Of a stretch of 43,657 nt of DNA, positions 1 to 6,992 are shown in pieces; within the stretch, counting starts at the first letter, position 1, and each line of letters opens with the position of its first letter. Under the pieces are notes generated by a model. The model had not been told where the DNA came from, searched no databases, and was given only the letters and a program-made list of their open reading frames with translations. The translations under genes and the position numbers were made by a program. Source of the stretch: Chryseobacterium gleum (GTDB lineage: Bacteria > Bacteroidota > Bacteroidia > Flavobacteriales_F > PHOS-HE28). Location: assembly GCA_945872795.1 (NCBI GenBank), contig CAMCAZ010000030.1:1-43657 (forward strand), read 5' to 3'.

Positions 1-210
1 CACTTCCAAAAGGCCGTTGAAGAGATCGACAAATCGATCGACCACCTGCAGAAGACCAAGGACGCTCTGTTGGGCACCGACCGCAACCTCCGGCTTGCGA
101 ACGACAAGGCCCAGGACGTGACGATCAAGAAGCTGACGCGCAAGAACCCGACGATGGCGGCCAAGTTCGCGGACCTGAAAAGGACCGAGAACGAAGGTGA
201 GGTGGGATAA
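1..210 (+). CDS. DUF2130-family protein, C-terminal end (5' truncated by window)
   Basis: The reading frame is open from the first base and ends at TAA 208-210, giving the last 69 residues of a longer protein. The visible part ([17 protein letters not shown], then [10 protein letters not shown], then [12 protein letters not shown]) looks like the C-terminal helical end of DUF2130 proteins: a dimer-forming coiled-coil stretch followed by a conserved KKLTRxNPTM block. The family is cytosolic and has no established biochemical role. The start and the rest of the protein lie outside the window. The next gene is in the same direction, but 87 nt of non-coding sequence separates them, so I do not infer an operon. 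Family assignment rests on motif recall only. Confidence 0.7.
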   Translation, partial: HFQKAVEEIDKSIDHLQKTKDALLGTDRNLRLANDKAQDVTIKKLTRKNPTMAAKFADLKRTENEGEVG

Positions 211-297
211 CTTTTCCCGGGCTGTACACCCCTCCGATGGCTTGACAGGGTTAAGTTGTTACCTGCACCTTGCCAGAAAGTCCGTCAAGCCGCTCCC

Positions 298-558
298 ATG
301 ACCGATCCTGCACAGACCGAGTTCTTACTATATACCACTGCTGATGGGCAGGTGAACGTCTCTGTCCGGCTGCAGCAGCAGACAATTTGGCTTCCCCAGA
401 AGGATATCGCCACGCTGTTCGGCGTGGGCAAAGCCGCTATCAGCAAGCACCTGAGCAACATCTTCGAGAGCGGCGAGCTGGAGGAGGATGCAGTAGTTTC
501 CATTTTGGAAACTACTGCGGAGGACGGTAACAGCTACACGAGTAAAGTGCTGCGTTAG
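298..558 (+). pseudogene. RhuM-family protein, truncated N-terminal fragment
   Basis: Eighty-six residues from ATG 298 match the start of RhuM (virulence protein RhuM family) proteins: a short beta region (EFLLYTTADGQVNVSVRL), the motif TIWLPQKDIATLFGV, a helix-turn-helix-like AAISKHLSNIFESGEL, then TTAEDGNSYTSKV. Family members normally continue with a YNLDAIISVGYRV block and total about 300 residues or more. Here the frame stops at TAG 556-558, and none of the three forward frames downstream resumes that block. I therefore call a 3'-deleted remnant. An upstream in-frame ATG at 256 exists, but family similarity begins near 298. RhuM genes usually travel in genomic islands, which fits the neighbouring broken toxin gene. 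The remnant could still encode a small DNA-binding protein; I think that less likely. Confidence 0.7.
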
Positions 559-578
559 TCCCTTTGTATCTTCAATCC

Positions 579-911
579 ATGCCCAAGGCCAACCGACCCG
601 ACCGGCCACTGAAGGTGGTGAAGAGCACACCCAAAGTGAACAAGCACGTCAAGGTGTTCGACGCGACGAAGTTCTTCGGCACACTGCCCGACCTGAAGAC
701 CGAGGATCTTACTGCGATACGGCGCGAGATGTGGGGTGGAACGGACGAGGTGAACGAGCAGGCCTCCACCTACGAACGCACCACGCCACGAAAGCGGACG
801 AAGAGGGCCCCGAAACGTAAGGGCTACAATGCAAAGAAGTATACAGGCATGATCACCGGCATCGCTGATCGCATGGTTGAGTACTTGAAAACCGTTCGCG
901 ATGACCGCTGA
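579..911 (+). CDS. candidate antitoxin upstream of a PIN-domain toxin gene
   Basis: A 110-residue basic protein starting at ATG 579. An in-frame TTG at 564 is possible but overlaps a promoter-like CCTTTG. Its stop overlaps the PIN-domain toxin start by 11 nt (901-911), the usual tight arrangement of type II toxin-antitoxin pairs in which the antitoxin is first. A central stretch (HVKVFDATKFFGTLPDL, then IRREMW) resembles the short C-terminal toxin-binding segment of VapB/DUF2281-like antitoxins. The protein is longer than those (about 70-85 residues) and carries a Lys/Arg-rich region (TPRKRTKRAPKRKG) and a further helical tail. The antitoxin role is inferred mainly from position. I do not recognise the family, and the partner toxin appears inactivated. 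Confidence 0.5.
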   Translation: MPKANRPDRPLKVVKSTPKVNKHVKVFDATKFFGTLPDLKTEDLTAIRREMWGGTDEVNEQASTYERTTPRKRTKRAPKRKGYNAKKYTGMITGIADRMVEYLKTVRDDR

Positions 912-1275
912 GCGCGTGCTGGTGGATACCAACATACTGATCCACCATATCAGTGGGGACAAGCGCATAGAGAAGTTGCTCCAGGACCGGACCATCCACA
1001 TCTCTTTCATAACGGAAGTGGAGCTCCTGAGCTTTCCGGGCTACAGTGATGAAGAACGCGAGGCCATAAAGACCTGGTTGCGAGAGTTCATGATCAGCGG
1101 CGTATAAGAACAGATCAAGTCCATCGCGATCGATCTACGTGCCCGCTACCGCCTGAAACTGGCCGATGCTTTCGTGGCTGCCACGGCCGCTTACTGGAAC
1201 ATCCCACTGATCACCGAGGACAAACACTTCCGCAAGTTGAAGCAGGAGATCGCCTTGACCCTGGTTGAACGTTAG
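901..1275 (+). pseudogene. VapC-like PIN-domain ribonuclease toxin, interrupted by an in-frame TAA
   Basis: The frame from ATG 901 encodes a PIN domain: VLVDTNILI (Asp9), FITEVELLSF (Glu39/Glu41), then after a stop LKLADAFVAATAAYWNIPLITEDKHF (Asp89 and Asp107) to TAG 1273-1275. PIN toxins are Mg-dependent RNases with these acidic residues in the active site. A single TAA at 1105-1107 (codon 69) splits the gene, with no length change on either side, so a point change such as CAA or GAA to TAA explains it. The N-terminal piece alone (68 residues) lacks half the active site and is unlikely to be a nuclease. A sequencing error or readthrough cannot be excluded. The upstream candidate antitoxin overlaps its start. 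Confidence 0.8.
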
Positions 1276-1670
1276 GCGGCCAGCGCCATAATGGATGAGC
1301 ACTACTTTCCAGGCATACCAGAGTTATTCGAAGAATTCGAACAACTGCCCAGCACCAACGCATGGTGCAGGTGCTTGTGATGGGCAGTACACGCGATAGG
1401 TCCTTTGGTTCATCATGGCGTGACCCCCGATGCCAACGACCAGCGCACAAGATCGCTTCGTCTTGGGGCCTGCTTTCACGACATGCGTATGATGCCTTGG
1501 GTCGTGAAGTATTGCAGTCCCGCCTCGTTGAAGCCCGAACACCGCTGACCCTACCGACCGGCTGCATGTAGGTGATCGTCCTTCGTCAGGCAGGAGTTCC
1601 TTGAGCACAACGGCGCTTGGTGGTGCGTTGCAGAGTTGGCCTCCAACACGGCCCGCTACCTTCGCGACCC
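1276..1670. other. 395-nt stretch without a convincing gene
   Basis: Between the toxin remnant and the LOG gene I find no family-recognisable coding region. A 29-codon frame from ATG 1291 to TGA 1380 (MDEHYFPGIPELFEEFEQL...) has a plausible acidic composition but no supporting context. Other open frames here have no recognisable motif. The last 14 nt hold a promoter-like box for the LOG gene. Together with the two broken genes upstream, this reads as eroded accessory DNA. Confidence 0.5.
1657..1664 (+). promoter_or_regulatory. Bacteroidota-type -7 box upstream of LOG gene
   Basis: TACCTTCG matches TAnnTTTG with one change (T to C at the sixth position) and lies 6 nt before ATG 1671. A TTG at 1636-1638 sits 18 nt upstream, close to the spacing expected of the -33 element. 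If used, the transcript would be almost leaderless. Confidence 0.45.
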
Positions 1671-2429
1671 ATGACGCCACCTTCCAACAAACAGTACATC
1701 GACCTCAGCTTCCTTGAGGGTCCACGGTCCCGCTGGAAGGAGTTCCAGAGCGTGGTGAACATCTCCCGCGAGTTCATTTATGGCTTCCGCAAACTGCACT
1801 TCGTGGGGCCCTGCGTCACCTTCTTCGGTAGTGCGCGCTTTGCCGAGGACCATCCTTACTACAAAGCGGCGCAGGAATTGGCGGGGCGCGTTGGTCGAGT
1901 GGGTTTCACCATCATGACCGGTGGCGGACCCGGCATCATGGAGGCGGCCAATCGCGGAGCGCGCGAAGTGGGTGCCCGCAGTGTGGGATGCAACATCGCG
2001 CTGTCCATGGAGCAGTACACCAATCCCTACCTGGACGTGAGCCTCACCTTCGAACGGTTCTATGTCCGAAAGGTGCTGCTGCTGAAATACAGCGTGGCCT
2101 TTGTGGTGATGCCCGGCGGTGCCGGCACGGTGGACGAGCTCTTCGAGACAGTGACCCTGATCCAGACCGGCAAGGTGAAGAACTTCCCCATCCTGCTCTA
2201 TGGCAAGGATTACTGGGCGCCGATGCTGGCGCAGATCAATCGCATGATCACCGAAGGCACCATCGGCCAAAAGGAGCTCGAGTTCGTCTTCGTGGCCGAC
2301 AGCGTGGATGAGGCCACCTCACTGCTCCAAGACAGGCTGGTCGTGATGTGGCAGGAAGCCCGCAGTCGGAAGGACACCCCGAAGTGGCGGTTCCTGGAAG
2401 ACCATGTTAACGGTGGGTTAACAAAGTAG
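1671..2429 (+). CDS. LOG-family nucleotide hydrolase (TIGR00730-type Rossmann protein)
   Basis: A 252-residue cytosolic protein with the two hallmarks of the LOG ("Lonely Guy") family: GGGPGIMEAANRGA in the first half and PGGAGTVDE in the second. Characterised members cleave the N-glycosidic bond of nucleoside 5'-monophosphates (cytokinin riboside monophosphates in plants and actinobacteria, AMP or purine nucleotides in others). The physiological substrate in Bacteroidota is unsettled. ATG 1671 is chosen because the promoter-like box lies just before it and the family similarity (SFFGSAR-like CVTFFGSARF) follows after about 45 residues. An in-frame GTG-type start at 1617 would place the promoter inside the gene. 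It appears monocistronic. Its last codons contain two of the GTTAAC sites noted for the downstream receptor. Confidence 0.85.
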   Translation: MTPPSNKQYIDLSFLEGPRSRWKEFQSVVNISREFIYGFRKLHFVGPCVTFFGSARFAEDHPYYKAAQELAGRVGRVGFTIMTGGGPGIMEAANRGAREVGARSVGCNIALSMEQYTNPYLDVSLTFERFYVRKVLLLKYSVAFVVMPGGAGTVDELFETVTLIQTGKVKNFPILLYGKDYWAPMLAQINRMITEGTIGQKELEFVFVADSVDEATSLLQDRLVVMWQEARSRKDTPKWRFLEDHVNGGLTK

Positions 2430-2455
2430 GCCCCCAGCCTAACAGATCGTTAACG
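2406..2455 (+). promoter_or_regulatory. cluster of three GTTAAC palindromes, the last being CGTTAACG
   Basis: GTTAAC occurs at 2406-2411, 2417-2422 and 2449-2454 within 50 bp. The third is the centre of the 8-bp palindrome CGTTAACG (2448-2455), 74 nt before ATG 2530. The same 8-mer lies 82 nt before the downstream lipoprotein start (5475-5482). The first two copies are inside the last codons of the LOG gene. AT-centred palindromes should be infrequent in DNA this GC-rich. An operator role is inference. Confidence 0.35.
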
Positions 2456-2486
2456 CGGGGCCAAGGACCGGGTAACACCTGGGCTG

Positions 2487-2494
2487 GACCTTTG
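2487..2494 (+). promoter_or_regulatory. possible -7 box of the TonB-dependent receptor gene
   Basis: GACCTTTG matches TAnnTTTG at all positions but the first. It would start a transcript about 30 nt before ATG 2530, like several other genes in the window. This argues against the in-frame GTG at 2497, which would sit almost on the box. Confidence 0.35.
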
Positions 2495-2529
2495 CAGTGC
2501 GAAAGGCCATACAGGTCTTCGCATCTGCG

Positions 2530-5340
2530 ATGTACCGGATCATTACTGTATTCCTTGCACTCATCCTGGCCGGCGCACTGCTGGCCCAGAAGGGGACCAT
2601 CACGGGCACCATCACGGCCAATGAGGGTGGAAAAGTGCAGCCCATGCCCTTCGTGAACGTGGCCCTGAAGGGCACCAACACTGGGGGCACCACGGACCTC
2701 GATGGTAAGTTCAGCTTCCAGGCGGAACCCGGCGCGCATGTGCTGGTGGTGAGCTTCGTGGGGTATGAGCCCGTGGAACGGCCGCTGATGGTCTCGGCAG
2801 GAAGCTCCGTTACCGTCGATATCCTCATGGAGAGCGAAGGGATCGACATCAAGGAATTCGAGGTGGTCACCACCATGGACCGCGAGCGCGAATCGGCACA
2901 GCTCATGGAACGCAAACAGTCCGTTGCCCTCGTACAGAGCATCGGCGCACAGGAACTGAAGAAAAAGGGTGCCAGTGACGTCGCCGAGGGCCTCCAGAAG
3001 GTGGTCGGGCTCAGCACCGTCGGTGGCCGTTACCTGGTCGTACGTGGCTTGAGCGACCGGTACAATTCGGCCTACCTCAATGGCCTTCCCCTCCCCTCTC
3101 CCGACCCGGACATGAAGGTCCCACCCTTGGACATTCTTCCCACCGATGTGGTGGAGAGCATCTCCGTGACCAAGGCGTTCACGCCGGACCTGTACGGTGA
3201 TTTCTCCGGTGGTGCCGTGAACATCGCGACGAAACGGGCCACGGGCGAGAACATCCTGAAGGTGAGCCTCGGAGGGGGACTGAACACACGCAGCACCTTC
3301 CAGGAACAACGTTCCTATAACGGCGGTGGCAGCGATTTCTGGGGGCGTGATGATGGTACCCGGGCAGTCCCCCCCGGCGTGCTTTCGCAAGGCGTCGCGG
3401 TCGGTGGCGAGAGCCTCCCCTTCGCAGTGAACTTCAATCCCACCAGCAGCAAGGCTTTACCGGACCTCAATTTCGGGATCTTCGGCGGAACGAGCTTCAA
3501 ACTCTCCGAATCCATCAAGCTGAACGTCCTCGCCACGGCGAACTACCGCAACGAGAACAGGTACCGTGCCGGCAAGGTCCGCATCATCAATACGAACAAT
3601 ACGGCGCTCATCGACTACGACTCAGAGAGTTGGCTGTTCAACACGCAGTCCTCGGCACTCGCTTCCCTTTCCTTGGACCTGGGGCGTAACCACACGATCG
3701 GGTTCACCAGCCTCTACATGAACCTCTCGTCCGATGAGCACCGGATCACCTACGGCGATCACTTCGACTACAACGACAAGGTCTATGCCCGGCGCTACAC
3801 GTTCCGGCAGAACACCTTGATCACCAATCAGGTATCGGGTCGGCATGCCTTCGGCATCAAGGACCGACTGGTGGTGGATTGGAGCGGGTCCATGAGCACG
3901 GCGGATGCTGCGGAACCGGACCGCAGACAGCTGGTGTACCTCTACCAGCCTGGCGACAGCGAGAACGCTTACCGCTTCAATGCCATCGACCGCCTGGAGA
4001 ACCATCGCTGGTACAGCGACCTTCAGGAGGAAGAGACCGCCGCACGCGCTGGCCTGAGCTATCGCCTTGTGCAGCGCGAGACCGCGGACGGCATCAGCCC
4101 CGTGCTTGTGATGCGTACCGGCGCCCAACTGAAGCGCAAGGACCGCAACTTCGGCTATGACATCTTCGCTTACAGCCTGCAGACCGTCAACGCCAACAAT
4201 CCAGGCGGCGTTGCATTGAACTCCCCGGACGATTATCTGGACAATGAAGCTTACCAAGCCGATGAGTTCAACATCGCCAACCTGAGCGGACCCGAGGCAG
4301 ACCATACCATCCAGCAGGACATTACCGCCGGATACCTGGACGCTGAATATGATGTGGTCCCCTCCAAAGTGAAAGTCATGGGTGGTCTCCGCGTGGAACA
4401 AGGCGAACAGCAGATCCGCTACCGGAAGCAGAGCGATTCGTTCTACCAGGCACCACGCTTGGCCAGTATCTCTTCGGTGGACCTGCTTCCTTATGCGTCC
4501 TTGAAGGTGGACCTGACGACCAAGAACGTCCTGCGTGCCAGTGCGAGCAAGACGATCAGCCGTCCAGGGTTCCGCGAAATGGCCCCCTTCGAGTACACGG
4601 AGTTCTTCGCTGGCACCAAGAACGTGGGCAACCCCGATCTCCAGAACGGTGAGAACTACAATGCGGACCTTCGCTATGAGCGCTACCCCGCACCCGGTGA
4701 GCTGTTCGCCGTTGGTGTGTTCGGCAAACTGCTGGACAACACGATCGAGAAAGTGGCCATCGCGACCGCCAGCGGCCAACTGCAGTCCTTCCGGAATACG
4801 GGACGCGCTCAGGTAGCCGGCATCGAGGTGGAGGCCGTCAAGAACCTCGGAGCCCTCCTCGGCACCGATAGTGCCATCTGGAACTCGATCAGCTTCGGAA
4901 TGAACGCAGCCCTGCTCTATTCCGAATTGACCATCAACAAGGAACAGGGACCCACCACAGGGGCCGCAGTTGTCCTGACCAACGAGTCCCGGCCCATGCA
5001 GGGAGCATCACCCTACCTGCTCAACCTCGACCTGAGCTACGAGCGCACGTTCTCACCGGAGTTCAAGGGTACCGTCACCGTGGCTTACAACGTGTATGGA
5101 CCACGCGTCTTTGCTGCCGGTGCCAATGGCCTTGGAGACCAGTATGAATTACCTGTGAACACACTCAATCTCATCTTCCGTGGCGATATCGGCAAGCGTT
5201 GGCAGGCCAATCTGAACATCCGCAACATCCTGGATGCACGCTACCGCATCGAACAGGAGACCCCGAACGGCTCGTCCCTGATCAATGATTTCCGGGTGGG
5301 CATGAGCCTCGGCGCCGGTATCAGCTATCGCATCCTGTGA
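2530..5340 (+). CDS. TonB-dependent receptor with N-terminal carboxypeptidase-regulatory-like domain
   Basis: A 936-residue outer-membrane transporter energised by TonB/ExbB/ExbD. Order of parts: signal peptide (residues 1-19, ITVFLALILAGALLAQ), CarboxypepD_reg-like beta sandwich (about 20-105, PFVNVALKGTNTGGTTDLDGKF), plug domain (about 120-235, containing YLVVRGLSDRYNSAYLNGLP and GDFSGGAVNIATK), then a long 22-stranded barrel with DLTTKNVLRASASKTISRPGFRE and a C-terminal GISYRIL. ATG 2530 is preferred over GTG 2497 because the signal peptide begins there. The downstream lipoprotein gene is in the same direction, 224 nt away behind a hairpin. The pair recalls receptor plus surface lipoprotein couples such as SusCD, but the lipoprotein is not SusD-like. 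The substrate is unknown. Confidence 0.9.
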   Translation: MYRIITVFLALILAGALLAQKGTITGTITANEGGKVQPMPFVNVALKGTNTGGTTDLDGKFSFQAEPGAHVLVVSFVGYEPVERPLMVSAGSSVTVDILMESEGIDIKEFEVVTTMDRERESAQLMERKQSVALVQSIGAQELKKKGASDVAEGLQKVVGLSTVGGRYLVVRGLSDRYNSAYLNGLPLPSPDPDMKVPPLDILPTDVVESISVTKAFTPDLYGDFSGGAVNIATKRATGENILKVSLGGGLNTRSTFQEQRSYNGGGSDFWGRDDGTRAVPPGVLSQGVAVGGESLPFAVNFNPTSSKALPDLNFGIFGGTSFKLSESIKLNVLATANYRNENRYRAGKVRIINTNNTALIDYDSESWLFNTQSSALASLSLDLGRNHTIGFTSLYMNLSSDEHRITYGDHFDYNDKVYARRYTFRQNTLITNQVSGRHAFGIKDRLVVDWSGSMSTADAAEPDRRQLVYLYQPGDSENAYRFNAIDRLENHRWYSDLQEEETAARAGLSYRLVQRETADGISPVLVMRTGAQLKRKDRNFGYDIFAYSLQTVNANNPGGVALNSPDDYLDNEAYQADEFNIANLSGPEADHTIQQDITAGYLDAEYDVVPSKVKVMGGLRVEQGEQQIRYRKQSDSFYQAPRLASISSVDLLPYASLKVDLTTKNVLRASASKTISRPGFREMAPFEYTEFFAGTKNVGNPDLQNGENYNADLRYERYPAPGELFAVGVFGKLLDNTIEKVAIATASGQLQSFRNTGRAQVAGIEVEAVKNLGALLGTDSAIWNSISFGMNAALLYSELTINKEQGPTTGAAVVLTNESRPMQGASPYLLNLDLSYERTFSPEFKGTVTVAYNVYGPRVFAAGANGLGDQYELPVNTLNLIFRGDIGKRWQANLNIRNILDARYRIEQETPNGSSLINDFRVGMSLGAGISYRIL

Positions 5341-5385
5341 CCAGGGGTGGTGGCCAGCCCGCCGCTGCTATCCGCTGATCTCCGT

Positions 5386-5419
5386 GTACCGGTCGAAGGC
5401 TTCCGCCTTCGACCGGTAC
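5386..5419. terminator. perfect 15-bp inverted repeat between receptor and lipoprotein genes
   Basis: The left arm GTACCGGTCGAAGGC (5386-5400) and its exact reverse complement (5405-5419) flank a 4-nt TTCC loop, forming a very stable C(UUCC)G hairpin 45 nt after the receptor stop. There is no T-tract on either side. It could be a terminator or attenuator, or a 3'-end stabiliser that sets the ratio of receptor to lipoprotein mRNA. Confidence 0.6.
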
Positions 5420-5474
5420 TTGCTTGGGGATGCCAGCCTCCTTCCACGGAAGGATCTAACACAGGACCACCATT

Positions 5475-5482
5475 CGTTAACG
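5475..5482 (+). promoter_or_regulatory. CGTTAACG palindrome upstream of surface lipoprotein gene
   Basis: This is identical to the 8-mer at 2448-2455 upstream of the receptor gene, and at a similar distance from the start codon (82 nt here, 74 nt there). It is followed by an AT-rich stretch and TAAGGTTTG, which resembles a -7 box with one extra base. Shared control of the two genes is inferred. Confidence 0.35.
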
Positions 5483-5564
5483 TAAAAATAAGGTTTGGCA
5501 AATGCCATTTTAAGGTGGCGCCCGGAGCTTTGCTGCCACAGAAATAACGAACCCAGGATCGACC

Positions 5565-6893
5565 ATGCAACTGAACACCAAGACCCTGCCGAAGAGCCTG
5601 CTCTTTGCAGCACTGACCGCCGTGATCGCGGCCCCATTGACCTCCTGTAGCAAAAAAGAGGGATGCACCGATCCCACAGCGATCAACTTCGACGCTGATG
5701 CCGACAAGGACTGCTGCTGCGAATATGCCACCCCCGCCGCGGACCCCACGACGGTGATCAATGGTGTCACCTACTACATCCTGTCCGGCAACGTCAGCAG
5801 CAGTCGTACTCTGACGTCCGACCGTCCCTGGTTGATCTCCGGCGGTCTGTTCGTGACCAACGGAGCGACCCTTTCCATCCAGGAGGGAACCCGCATCTAC
5901 GCCGCTGACGACGCCACCACGCCGTTCCTGAGCATCCAGCGCGGCGCTCGCATCAATGCCGTGGGCACGGCCAGCGCACCCATCGTGTTCACCACCATCA
6001 AGACCATCACCGGCGGCGCCGATCGCGGGGCCTGGGGTGGTATCGTTATCAACGGCTACGCTCCCATCAACATCTGTGGCACGGCTGATTGTACCGCGGA
6101 AGGCGAAGGCGGTTCCGGCGTGTACGGCGGAACGGCCCCCAACGACAACAGTGGCACCATGAAGTTCGTACGGGTGGAATATGCAGGCAAGATCCTGGGC
6201 ACGGACAACGAACTGAACGGTTTCTCCTTCAACGGTGTCGGCGCTCAAACGGTGCTTGAACACCTTCAGTCCTACAAGGGCAGCGACGATGGCTTCGAGT
6301 TCTTCGGCGGTACCGTGAACCTGAAATGGGCGGTATCCTCAGGCAACAGCGACGACAGCTTCGACTGGACGCACGGATGGCGGGGGAAAGGCCAGTTCTG
6401 GGTGGTGCAGCAGGATGCCGTGACCGGTGACAACGGCATGGAGTGCGACAACTGGGAGACCAACTACACCGTCACTCCCTTCAGCGAGCCCATGATCAGC
6501 AACTTCACGCTGGTCGGTGCTGATGATGGATCCCCCAACCACGGCATGCGGCTGCGCAATGGAACCAAGGGCAAGCTCTGGAATGGTCTGGTCACCGGCT
6601 TCGCCCAGGGTGTGCGTGTAGGCAGCGAATGCGATGCCTATGTGGCCGACGGTTCGCTCTTCGTGAAGAACAGTGCGATCTATTCCAACGTCACCAACTT
6701 CAACAACGCCGGAACGATCGAGACCGACCCCACCAACAGCGTGGCAGGCCCTTCACTCTCCGGTTTCGTCGGAACTGAAGCGGTCGGAGCTGTCGACCCC
6801 TCGACCGTGGATGCCTGGTTCTCCAGCGTGTCCTACAAGGGTGCAGTGCCCGCTTCGGATGACTGGACCGCAGGGTGGACCTTGTCCCTTTGA
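5565..6893 (+). CDS. surface lipoprotein with beta-helix-like domain
   Basis: A 442-residue protein with a lipoprotein signal peptide (hydrophobic 12-25, lipobox LTSC, Cys28). The mature end begins SKKEGCTDPTAINFDADADKD, the Gly-Cys-Thr-Asp-Pro repeat motif common in Bacteroidota surface proteins and probably metal-binding. The rest matches a family often labelled "multidrug transporter" in databases, which is misleading. It has beta-helix-like turns (TLSIQEGTRIYA, GARINAVGTASAPIVFTT), then RGAWGGIVINGYAPIN, a YGG..PNDNSG block, GSDDGFEFFGGTVNLK and DDSFDWTHGWRGKGQF. It has no transmembrane helices apart from the signal peptide and cannot be a transporter itself. Adjacency to the TonB-dependent receptor suggests that it captures or presents a ligand. 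The ligand is unknown. Confidence 0.85.
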   Translation: MQLNTKTLPKSLLFAALTAVIAAPLTSCSKKEGCTDPTAINFDADADKDCCCEYATPAADPTTVINGVTYYILSGNVSSSRTLTSDRPWLISGGLFVTNGATLSIQEGTRIYAADDATTPFLSIQRGARINAVGTASAPIVFTTIKTITGGADRGAWGGIVINGYAPINICGTADCTAEGEGGSGVYGGTAPNDNSGTMKFVRVEYAGKILGTDNELNGFSFNGVGAQTVLEHLQSYKGSDDGFEFFGGTVNLKWAVSSGNSDDSFDWTHGWRGKGQFWVVQQDAVTGDNGMECDNWETNYTVTPFSEPMISNFTLVGADDGSPNHGMRLRNGTKGKLWNGLVTGFAQGVRVGSECDAYVADGSLFVKNSAIYSNVTNFNNAGTIETDPTNSVAGPSLSGFVGTEAVGAVDPSTVDAWFSSVSYKGAVPASDDWTAGWTLSL

Positions 6894-6938
6894 TCGATAA
6901 CTGAGTCCGGTACATCGCAACTGACCCGCTCGGTAAAG

Positions 6939-6966
6939 GAGAGGCCTCGCGCAAGCGGGGCCTCTC
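6939..6966. terminator. hairpin terminator between convergent genes
   Basis: The arms GAGAGGCCTCGC (6939-6950) and GCGGGGCCTCTC (6955-6966) pair with one wobble around a GCAA (GNRA) tetraloop. It lies between the plus-strand lipoprotein gene and the minus-strand membrane protein gene and can serve both. Neither side has a strong T-run. Confidence 0.65.
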
Positions 6967-6992
6967 TGCGTTCACCCCCCTGCCTGACGCGA

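Noticed and set aside
1291-1380. 29-codon acidic peptide frame after the toxin remnant
   Set aside because: Too short to judge; no conserved feature or ribosome-binding evidence.
1362-1571. 69-codon plus-strand frame in the gene-poor stretch
   Set aside because: No motif, no promoter or neighbour support; kept only as part of the gap description.
3622-4779. Long open frame (385 codons) on the minus strand opposite the TonB-dependent receptor
   Set aside because: A high-GC shadow frame: no motif and His/Gly/Val-biased composition. The plus strand encodes a complete receptor here.
5565-6893. Calling the lipoprotein a multidrug transporter, as database labels suggest
   Set aside because: It has a lipobox and beta-rich mature region but no membrane-spanning segments after the signal, so it cannot be a transporter.
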